This document shows positions 6,255 to 11,981 of a stretch of DNA of 11,981 bases, piece by piece. The position numbers and the translations under genes are program-made. Under the pieces are notes generated by a model. The model saw only the letters and a list, made by a program, of their open reading frames with translations, was not told the origin of the DNA and did no database searches. The stretch is taken from NCBI GenBank assembly GCA_028683685.1, contig JAQUHH010000046.1, forward strand, positions 1 through 11,981. Reading direction: 5' to 3'. How positions within the stretch are numbered: the stretch's first letter is position 1; every line of letters begins with the position of its first letter. This DNA is from Bacteroidales bacterium (GTDB lineage Bacteria; Bacteroidota; Bacteroidia; Bacteroidales; WCHB1-69).

Positions 6255-7787
6255 ATGAACAACGAAGATCTTTTCAAAAAAATTATTTCCCACTCAAAAG
6301 AGTATGGTTTTATATTTCCATCCAGCGAAATTTATGATGGACTTAGTGCTGTTTACGATTATGGACAATTAGGTTCGGAATTGAAAAACAACATTCGCAG
6401 TTATTGGTGGAAATCGATGGTTCAAATGCATGGGAATATTGTGGGAATTGATTCTGCTATCTTTATGCATCCACAAATTTGGAAGGCATCGGGTCACGTT
6501 GATGCTTTTAATGATCCACTTATTGATAATAAAGATTCGAAAAAACGCTATCGTGCCGATGTGTTGATTGAAGATTATATGGCAAAAATTGAAGATAAAA
6601 TCAATAAAGAGGTTGATAAAGCTGCAAAACGTTTTGGAGATTCTTTTGATGCCAAAATGTTTAAAGAGACCAATCCGCGAGTTTTAGAAAATCAACAAAA
6701 AATTGATTATGCCCGCAATCGTATGGTGGAAACACTGGAAGCCAATGATCTAGCCGGTGTCAAATCTTTAATTGAAGAATTAGGAATTGTTTGTCCTGTT
6801 TCGGGTAGTCGTAATTGGACTGATGTTCGTCAGTTTAACTTGATGTTTTCTACTCAAATGGGATCTGTTGCTGAAGGAGCAGATGTTATCTATCTTCGAC
6901 CCGAAACAGCACAGGGGATTTTTGTAAATTTTCTGAATGTTTTAAAAAGTGGTCGTATGAAAATCCCTTTTGGAATTGCTCAAACTGGAAAAGCTTTCCG
7001 TAACGAAATTGTGGCTCGACAGTTTATTTTTCGTATGCGTGAATTTGAGCAAATGGAGATGCAGTTTTTTGTGCGTCCAGGAGAAGAGATGCAGTGGTTT
7101 GAATATTGGAAAGAACAACGTCAAAAATGGCATCTATCATTGGGTATTCCCAATTCAAAATACCGCTTTCACGACCACGATAAATTAGCCCATTATGCGA
7201 ATGCTGCTACTGATATCGAATTTGATTTTCCATTTGGATTCAAAGAACTTGAAGGAATTCATTCTAGAACTGATTTTGACTTAATGGCGCATCAGAAGCT
7301 TTCGGGTAAAAAATTACAATATTTTGATCCTGAAACCAATGAAAATTATGTTCCTTATGTGGTAGAAACATCCATTGGGCTCGACCGTATGTTTTTAGCA
7401 GTATTAAGTCATGCCTATTGCGAAGAAGAGTTGGAAGATGGTTCAACAAGAACTGTTTTGAGAATTTCTCCAGTTTTGGCTCCCATTAAAGTAGCTATTT
7501 TGCCATTGATTAAAAAAGATGGATTCCCTGAAAAAGCCAAAGAAATTATGAATGAATTAAAAATGGAATTCAATTGTCAGTATGACGAAAAAGATGCTAT
7601 TGGTCGTCGATATCGTCGTCAGGATGCCATTGGAACACCCTATTGTGTAACCGTTGATATGCAAACTTTGGAAGACAATACCGTAACTATTCGTGAACGT
7701 GATTCCATGAAACAAGAGAGGGTTTCCATTGAAAAATTATCTACCATCATTAATAAGAATTTAAAAAATATGATGTATAGACCTTAA
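6255..7787 (+). CDS. glyS: Glycyl-tRNA synthetase (single-chain, alpha2 type)
   Basis: The 510-residue class II aminoacyl-tRNA synthetase joins glycine to tRNA-Gly using ATP, in the cytosol. It is the homodimeric eukaryote/archaea-like type and not the two-gene GlyQ/GlyS form of E. coli. Visible features are the N-terminal IFPSSEIYDGLSAVYDYG (20-37), RPETAQG (215-221), motif 2 FRNE (248-251) followed by MREFEQMEMQFF, motif 3 GLDR (375-378), and an anticodon-binding domain from about residue 405 (SPVLAPIKVAILPL) to the end, including GRRYRRQDAIGTPYCVTVD. The length is within the normal range. A promoter box lies directly upstream and a strong palindromic terminator downstream, so the gene appears monocistronic. 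No T-box-like leader can fit in the short upstream region. Names glyQS and glyS are both used for this form. Confidence 0.96.
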   Translation: MNNEDLFKKIISHSKEYGFIFPSSEIYDGLSAVYDYGQLGSELKNNIRSYWWKSMVQMHGNIVGIDSAIFMHPQIWKASGHVDAFNDPLIDNKDSKKRYRADVLIEDYMAKIEDKINKEVDKAAKRFGDSFDAKMFKETNPRVLENQQKIDYARNRMVETLEANDLAGVKSLIEELGIVCPVSGSRNWTDVRQFNLMFSTQMGSVAEGADVIYLRPETAQGIFVNFLNVLKSGRMKIPFGIAQTGKAFRNEIVARQFIFRMREFEQMEMQFFVRPGEEMQWFEYWKEQRQKWHLSLGIPNSKYRFHDHDKLAHYANAATDIEFDFPFGFKELEGIHSRTDFDLMAHQKLSGKKLQYFDPETNENYVPYVVETSIGLDRMFLAVLSHAYCEEELEDGSTRTVLRISPVLAPIKVAILPLIKKDGFPEKAKEIMNELKMEFNCQYDEKDAIGRRYRRQDAIGTPYCVTVDMQTLEDNTVTIRERDSMKQERVSIEKLSTIINKNLKNMMYRP

Positions 7788-7812
7788 TTTGGATGATTTT
7801 AAGAAAATCAGT

Positions 7813-7848
7813 AATAAAAAAGCGAGATTTAAATCTCGCTTTTTTATT
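7813..7848. terminator. Bidirectional terminator between glyS and usp
   Basis: A perfect 36-base palindrome centred at 7830/7831. Its core is AGCGAGATTT followed by AAATCTCGCT, flanked by A-runs and T-runs. Read in either direction it forms a stem followed by a T-tract, so it can stop transcripts of both convergent neighbours. Confidence 0.92.
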
Positions 7849-7865
7849 TATTTAGATTTTTTATA

Positions 7866-8717
7866 CTATTTTGAATAAGAAGCAAAAAAGTCTGAAGAGG
7901 TAACACTTAAAACAGGGAAGCAGCAATTATTTATCATATCGCGTGCTTGGGAACCTAACCAGATCCCTGTGAAATCTGAAGATTGCTCTGTCATTATTAC
8001 GATTAAGTTGGCATCAATCTCTTTGGCAAAGTTGACCGTAGTTTCATTTGCGTTAAACGATTCGCGTTTATACATCTGATAACGGATATTATTCGAGTTT
8101 AGATATTTGTCAACAGTATGCATATAAGCATCTACCAATTGACGTACATCTTTTAATTCAGAGGTATATAAACCTAAGACATGAATTTTTGCAGAAAATA
8201 ATTTTGCAAATTTTACAGCTATGGGAAGTTTTTGACGAGATTCTTGAGAATAGTCAATAGGAACAATGATATCGGTTAAAGCTCTACTGACTTTTGTTTG
8301 ATTACGAATGGTTAATACTGGACAGTTTACAGAGATGACTGTTCGGTAAGCATTGTTTCCAATAAAAACTTCATCTTCACCAGATACTCCGTGTGTTCCT
8401 ACAACTACAAGGTCTGCTTGCATTTCGAGGGCTTCTCTTGCAAGAACTTGATGAACTTTGCCTTCGATAATTTTAGTGATAATTTTTTTACCCTTGGGCA
8501 TTAAGGTTTTATGATCTTCAGCAATTTTATTCAATTGTTTTTGTGCCAAATCAGCATATTCACTGGCATTTTCTGACATTAGTCCAAGCGTGGTTCCGGG
8601 TGTTTTCGCCCATATTAAAGTGATATCACACTTGGCTTTATCGGCAATTGTGGTAGCATGCATTAATGCATTAATCGACGATTCTGAAAAATCTGTTCCT
8701 ACAATAATTCCTTTCAT
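7866..8717 (-). CDS. Universal stress protein, two UspA domains
   Basis: The 283-residue protein has two tandem UspA-fold domains. The first begins MKGIIVGTDFSESSINAL and includes the nucleotide-binding type motif G107-T-H-G110 then nine residues then G120-N121. The second begins near residue 148 (DIIVPIDYSQESRQKL), and its corresponding region (MTEQSSDFTGIWLGSQA, 242-258) has lost most of the G-x2-G pattern. In the family, the motif ends in G-S/T and marks ATP binders. Here N replaces S/T, so binding in domain 1 is uncertain. Such proteins help cells survive starvation and other stress; the exact action is not known. No signal peptide is present, so it is cytosolic. It has its own candidate promoter and shares a terminator with glyS. 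Tandem UspA proteins of this length are common in Bacteroidota. Confidence 0.92.
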   Translation of the reverse strand: MKGIIVGTDFSESSINALMHATTIADKAKCDITLIWAKTPGTTLGLMSENASEYADLAQKQLNKIAEDHKTLMPKGKKIITKIIEGKVHQVLAREALEMQADLVVVGTHGVSGEDEVFIGNNAYRTVISVNCPVLTIRNQTKVSRALTDIIVPIDYSQESRQKLPIAVKFAKLFSAKIHVLGLYTSELKDVRQLVDAYMHTVDKYLNSNNIRYQMYKRESFNANETTVNFAKEIDANLIVIMTEQSSDFTGIWLGSQARDMINNCCFPVLSVTSSDFFASYSK

Positions 8718-8751
8718 AATCTGTGGTTTTAATGTTGTTTTATTCTAAACG

Positions 8752-8780
8752 TAAAAATACAATATTATTTTGTATTACAA
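8752..8780 (-). promoter_or_regulatory. Candidate usp promoter
   Basis: On the minus strand TTG (8778-8780) is followed after 18 bases by TATTTTTA (8752-8759), one mismatch from TAnnTTTG. Spacing fits the Bacteroidota -33/-7 pattern. The leader to the ATG at 8717 would be about 28 bases. Confidence 0.6.
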
Positions 8781-8818
8781 GTTTTTTTCAGAAATTCTTT
8801 TTAAAAATACGAATCTTT

Positions 8819-8836
8819 ATAAAATCTTGATTTTAT
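8819..8836. repeat. Inverted repeat at the 3' end of the secreted nuclease-like gene
   Basis: ATAAAATC and GATTTTAT form 8-base arms around TT and overlap the stop codon at 8833-8835. It might act as a weak terminator, but the two-base loop and lack of a T-tract argue against this. Confidence 0.3.
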
Positions 8837-10122
8837 TCTTGTACTATTTTTATAAGTTTTAGAGTGGCACTTTTATCTTTAGAATAAATCTTCAAAATGT
8901 ATATGCCTCTTTGAAAATCTGAGGTTTCTATCTGAAATTCTGAATTTAAATTATAGTGAAGAAATTCTCCTTGTTTTAATATTTTTCCTTCTATATTACT
9001 TATCATATAATTAAAATCGTCATTTTCTGGATTTTGTATTTTTAAAATTATTTGATTTGAAAATGGATTTACTGTGCTGATATTAAGTTGATTATTAACA
9101 GAATTTATGCCTGCTTGTGGATAATAAACTAAAAAATCCATCATCACTGGTAAATGGTCAGACATATTATATAATGCGTTTGCAATGTCCTGGGGAATCG
9201 CCGTATTTGATGGAGAAATGATAGAACTGTTATAATGGTTTCCGTCTTGACCCAAAGCAGTGTATGTTTCTGAAATGGCTTTTACATGGTCGTATCCATT
9301 GAGTATTTGGGCAGAAACTAAAATAAAATCAAAACGATCGTCCAGACCTCCAGTTGCAAAACAATCACCACTTGTATGGGTAGATTGGGTGTGCACATGT
9401 CGGTATGAATAACTGTTATTCCAGTCGCCGGGTGTGTCAATGGGGTCGTAAAAACGAACGGCACTGTTGGAGTAATTTAATAATTGTTGGTAGGCTGGTT
9501 CCGAAGAAGTATAGATGTTAAAATCTCCACTTAAAACATAATTGTCCGAAATTCCCCAATTATTGAGACGTGACATCAGTGATTGAATCATCGTTAAACG
9601 TTCTTCGGTGTCTGAGGTGCCCGCTTTTAGATGAGCAATAATGGGAATGTAGAAAATTGTATCGCCGTCTGCAAGTTGCGGTGTGTTGAAATACATTTTG
9701 TAAATATTGATATCTCTAACGCTTGTTTGAACGATATAATAAGAATGCATGGTCAATTTTCGGCTGTCGTAATATATCATATTTGCCAATGTTCCTCCAG
9801 ATAGGCTGGTTAATTGTCCTGATTTCCAGTAATTAACACCTTCTGTATTCAGTACGTTTTGTAGTATTCGGTCTACATGTGCTTGAGTGTTTGTAATTTC
9901 ATTTACTGTAATAATATCTGGATTGGCATGATTAAGAATGATTTTCAGTAAAGAATCTTTTTTATCAAGACTGTTGTTTGTCGAAGTACAGTCTCCATAT
10001 GGATATATAGAATATTGCATTAAGTTGTAGTGCATTTGCCGAATGGTGTCTTGGGCCTTGAGTGCAGAAGTAAGAGCAAAAAATGCAATGAATAAAAAGA
10101 GAAAGTTTTTTCGAGTTGTCAT
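8833..10122 (-). CDS. Secreted endonuclease/exonuclease/phosphatase-family protein with T9SS tail
   Basis: The 429-residue protein has three parts. A signal peptide (residues 1-23, FLFLFIAFFALTSALKA, cleaved before Q24) is followed by an endonuclease/exonuclease/phosphatase fold (about 27-333). A C-terminal sorting domain of about 75 residues (from NPFSNQIIL near 353 to the end, including GIYILKIYS) follows, of the type recognised by the type IX secretion system. Catalytic-fold motifs are visible: N33 in HYNLMQYS, E75 in PDIITVNEI, H164 in IIAHLKAG, D200 and N202 in SGDFNIY, D265 in DDRFDFILVS, and SDH at 321-323. These metal-dependent enzymes cut phosphodiester bonds in DNA, RNA, phospholipids or inositol phosphates, and the substrate cannot be told from sequence. 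The protein should cross the outer membrane and be released or surface-attached, which fits nutrient scavenging. A TATCTTTA box lies 20 bases upstream of the ATG. It is a single gene, 103 bases after the aldolase. Confidence 0.9.
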   Translation of the reverse strand: MTTRKNFLFLFIAFFALTSALKAQDTIRQMHYNLMQYSIYPYGDCTSTNNSLDKKDSLLKIILNHANPDIITVNEITNTQAHVDRILQNVLNTEGVNYWKSGQLTSLSGGTLANMIYYDSRKLTMHSYYIVQTSVRDINIYKMYFNTPQLADGDTIFYIPIIAHLKAGTSDTEERLTMIQSLMSRLNNWGISDNYVLSGDFNIYTSSEPAYQQLLNYSNSAVRFYDPIDTPGDWNNSYSYRHVHTQSTHTSGDCFATGGLDDRFDFILVSAQILNGYDHVKAISETYTALGQDGNHYNSSIISPSNTAIPQDIANALYNMSDHLPVMMDFLVYYPQAGINSVNNQLNISTVNPFSNQIILKIQNPENDDFNYMISNIEGKILKQGEFLHYNLNSEFQIETSDFQRGIYILKIYSKDKSATLKLIKIVQE

Positions 10123-10141
10123 TTTATAAAATATTATAGTT

Positions 10142-10149
10142 TAAAGATA
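10142..10149 (-). promoter_or_regulatory. Candidate promoter of the secreted nuclease-like gene
   Basis: The minus-strand bases TATCTTTA differ from TAnnTTTG only at the last position and lie 19 bases upstream of the ATG, which leaves a leader of about a dozen bases. The -33 element is unclear. Confidence 0.45.
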
Positions 10150-10225
10150 CATTGTTTTATTTGAATGAAGTATTATTCGTATTTGATTTATGATTTGATA
10201 AATAGAGAATTGTGAAATATATACA

Positions 10226-10810
10226 TCAAAATATTGCTTTTTTACATAAATTTCCAGCTTCTTCCATGGTTTTTCCAAAAGCTAAAAAACCATGATTTTT
10301 GAGAATAACAAAGTCTTGATTGTCAATTATATTCAAAACTTCTTTTACCAATTCGGGGGTTCCATAAGGGACTTCATTTTTGGTAATTGTCCAATTATTT
10401 TCTTTTGCTTTTTCTAAAATTTCCAGAGAATGTCCGTGAAAAATTGCATTTATTTCTGGGCGAACATTATAAATAGCCCAATGGAGCATGCTTTCAGAAG
10501 AGGGTTTAATGAATCCGTTTACTTTGATTTTTAAATTTGAAAAATCTACATCTATTACCTTTACAAATTGATTTTCGGTAAGATTGTTTTTTAATCCAAT
10601 TTGAGTCCCAGTAATAATGAATTCATTTTTTTCTGGATTTATTCGAAAGCTTAAATTTCCGGCAGAGCCATCTGGATATGGCGGTGCTAATTGATGTTTG
10701 TCAAAAAAATGGCACCATTTAATCAATTGTTTTAATTCAGTAGATGATTTGGGTGCTGATTTTTTTATAAAATCAACAGAAAATTTTACGCCGCAATAAT
10801 CTTCGCTCAT
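10226..10810 (-). CDS. Class II aldolase/adducin-family sugar-phosphate enzyme
   Basis: The 194-residue protein has the class II aldolase fold that includes fuculose-1-phosphate aldolase and MtnB. GSAGNLSFR (48-56) matches the substrate phosphate-binding region, E106 in PSSESMLHW the catalytic acid/base position, and H125 and H127 (FHGHS) plus H173 (KNHGF) the zinc ligands. So the active site looks intact. The ATG overlaps the TGA of the isomerase gene as ATGA, so the two are translationally coupled and should act in sequence. The isomerase would make a ribulose-1-phosphate derivative. This enzyme could dehydrate it (methylthioribulose-1-phosphate dehydratase, MtnB) or cleave it to dihydroxyacetone phosphate and an aldehyde (DrdA-like aldolase of the DHAP shunt). 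Sequence alone does not let me decide. The length is slightly short for the family. Cytosolic. Confidence 0.85.
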   Translation of the reverse strand: MSEDYCGVKFSVDFIKKSAPKSSTELKQLIKWCHFFDKHQLAPPYPDGSAGNLSFRINPEKNEFIITGTQIGLKNNLTENQFVKVIDVDFSNLKIKVNGFIKPSSESMLHWAIYNVRPEINAIFHGHSLEILEKAKENNWTITKNEVPYGTPELVKEVLNIIDNQDFVILKNHGFLAFGKTMEEAGNLCKKAIF

Positions 10811-11856
10811 ATATTTAAAAGTAATTTTCCAATTGCTGCTCTATTGGGTTTAATGATGCCTTTTTCTGTAATAAAGCCAGTAATTAGTTCAGCTGGAGTA
10901 ATATCAAATGCTGGATTACACGCTTTTGAGCCAGGATTGGAAGTCGATATTTCGCATGACAAACCTGTTTTGTTTTGTCCAGAAATCCACAAAACTTCAT
11001 CTTCCGAGCGATATTCAATGGGGATGTCATCTCCAATTTTACAGTCAATATCGAAAGTGGAAGAGGGTGCAGCCACATAAAAAGGAATATTAAAATATTT
11101 TGCAGCCAAAGCTTTTTCGAGTGTGCCAATTTTATTGGCGGTAGCTCCATTGGCAGCAATTCTGTCTGCTCCAACGATAACCATATCTATTTTTCTTTGT
11201 TGAATTAGAAATGCCGTTGCATTGTCGGCAATAATAGTGTGAGGAATGTTTGCTTGCGACAATTCCCATGCGGTTAATCGGGCTCCTTGATTTCTGGGGC
11301 GAGTTTCATCAACCCATATGTGCACTTCTTTTTGTTGTGCAAATGCCCGATATATGGGAGCTAGGGCTGTTCCAAAACGAACAAATGCCAAACTTCCTGC
11401 ATTGCAGTGAGTAGCAATGTTGGCTTTTTGAGAAATGATTTCATTGCCATAATATCCAATGTTGTAACATGCTTCTTCGTCTTCATGAGCTAGTTGCTGA
11501 GCTTTTTCTAATGCTTTTTCATGAGAAATAAGTCCAGCTTTATATACTTTTTCTACTGCATAAAATAAATTTTTGGCAGTAGGGCGTGTTTGTTCTATTT
11601 CTTTTCGGGCTGCGATAATATAGGTTTCAAAATTTTCTGACTTGGCTTGTAAAAAAGCTTGAGCCATAGCAAAACCCGCTGCGGCTCCTATGGCTCCAGC
11701 TCCTCGAACGGTCATTCGTTTAATGTGCTGACAGGTTTCGGAATAGGTATAACTTTGTACTATCTTGAATTCAAAGGGCAATTTATTTTGATCTATCATA
11801 CTTACAATGCCATGATTCATCTCTATTGTTCGAAGTAATTCCTCGTTTTTTTTCAT
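10807..11856 (-). CDS. mtnA: MtnA-type methylthioribose-1-phosphate / 5-deoxyribose-1-phosphate isomerase
   Basis: The 349-residue protein is a member of the MtnA family, relatives of eIF2B alpha subunits, that convert 5-substituted aldose-1-phosphates to ketose-1-phosphates. The N-terminal MTVRGAGAIGAAAGFA (48-63) binds the phosphate. C151 in THCNAG (149-154) and D231 in GADRIAANGATANKIGT (229-245) match the catalytic Cys and Asp of the family, and ETRPRNQGARLTAWEL (184-199) is the family signature. The length is typical. It overlaps the class II aldolase gene by ATGA and begins 24 bases after the stop of an upstream gene, so it is internal to an operon. In methionine salvage the substrate is 5-methylthioribose-1-phosphate, and in the DHAP shunt the same enzyme type acts on 5-deoxyribose-1-phosphate from radical SAM by-products. 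No kinase, dioxygenase or other salvage gene is visible in the window. Confidence 0.93.
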   Translation of the reverse strand: MKKNEELLRTIEMNHGIVSMIDQNKLPFEFKIVQSYTYSETCQHIKRMTVRGAGAIGAAAGFAMAQAFLQAKSENFETYIIAARKEIEQTRPTAKNLFYAVEKVYKAGLISHEKALEKAQQLAHEDEEACYNIGYYGNEIISQKANIATHCNAGSLAFVRFGTALAPIYRAFAQQKEVHIWVDETRPRNQGARLTAWELSQANIPHTIIADNATAFLIQQRKIDMVIVGADRIAANGATANKIGTLEKALAAKYFNIPFYVAAPSSTFDIDCKIGDDIPIEYRSEDEVLWISGQNKTGLSCEISTSNPGSKACNPAFDITPAELITGFITEKGIIKPNRAAIGKLLLNI

Positions 11857-11859
11857 AAT

Positions 11860-11876
11860 AAACAGTTTTTCTGTTT
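11860..11876. repeat. Inverted repeat between the upstream gene and mtnA
   Basis: AAACAG (11860-11865) and CTGTTT (11871-11876) flank five T. It fits almost exactly in the 24-base gap before the mtnA start. A short A-rich leader hairpin at translation initiation is possible. It is too small to be a convincing terminator. Confidence 0.35.
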
Positions 11877-11880
11877 GTTG

Positions 11881-11981
11881 TTAAAATTTTGAAATGTCAA
11901 TTTCAAAATGAAATTCGGCGGGATCGGAACAATGCAAAACACATTGGTCGCATATGCTGAGTTCGACTTTTAGTCGTTTGT
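11881..11981 (-). CDS. C-terminal fragment of an unidentified gene with CxxCxxxC
   Basis: Reading on the minus strand, an open frame enters from the right edge and stops at TAA (11881-11883), leaving 32 residues that start KRLKVELSI and end EIDISKF. Within them is CDQCVLHC, a C-x2-C-x3-C cluster that could bind zinc or an Fe-S cluster. I cannot assign a family from this little sequence. It ends 24 bases before mtnA and is probably in the same operon, so its identity could decide what the isomerase/aldolase pair does. Confidence 0.55.
   Translation of the reverse strand, partial: KRLKVELSICDQCVLHCSDPAEFHFEIDISKF

Noticed and set aside
10844..11208. Open frames on both strands inside the MtnA gene
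   Set aside because: The MtnA frame carries all family motifs through this region, so the other frames are overlaps without support.

Overview
The window looks like an ordinary chromosomal segment of an AT-rich member of the Bacteroidota, probably Bacteroidales-like. Three things point there: several upstream regions carry the phylum's TAnnTTTG-type -7 box and little Shine-Dalgarno signal, one secreted protein ends in a type IX secretion (Por) sorting tail, and era and der lie next to each other as they often do in this phylum. I see no insertion sequence, integrase, phage gene, CRISPR array or rRNA gene.

Layout. Positions 1-4833 are a minus-strand run, in transcription order: era, der, an HslR/Hsp15-like S4 protein, rluF, a COG0731-type radical SAM protein, and a 5' fragment of a small helical-repeat protein that leaves the window at base 1. 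Most of these act on ribosome assembly or rRNA. der has its own candidate promoter, so era and der may be separate transcripts, and the genes downstream of der are close enough to be co-transcribed. At 4870-4888 two promoter boxes lie almost back to back, one for era on the minus strand and one on the plus strand for an initiator tRNA-fMet (4931-5002), which is followed by a terminator hairpin. A roughly 250-base non-coding stretch with inverted repeats leads to a plus-strand Mn-type superoxide dismutase that carries an N-terminal export signal. Glycyl-tRNA synthetase follows from its own promoter. A perfect 36-base palindrome closes glyS and the convergent minus-strand gene usp.

The right third (7866-11981) is again minus strand: a two-domain universal stress protein, a secreted endonuclease/exonuclease/phosphatase-fold protein with a T9SS tail, a class II aldolase-family protein, an MtnA-type sugar-phosphate isomerase, and the last 32 codons of an unidentified upstream gene with a CxxCxxxC cluster. 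The isomerase and aldolase overlap by ATGA and form a translationally coupled pair. They would fit methylthioribose salvage or the 5-deoxyribose (DHAP shunt) disposal route.

Most of the window is conserved housekeeping sequence. I do not see a clearly new multi-gene system. The points most worth a second look are the isomerase/aldolase pair, the 25-residue repeat protein at the left edge, the exported superoxide dismutase with a hairpin just upstream, the back-to-back era/tRNA-fMet promoters, and the palindrome that fills the hslR-rluF gap.
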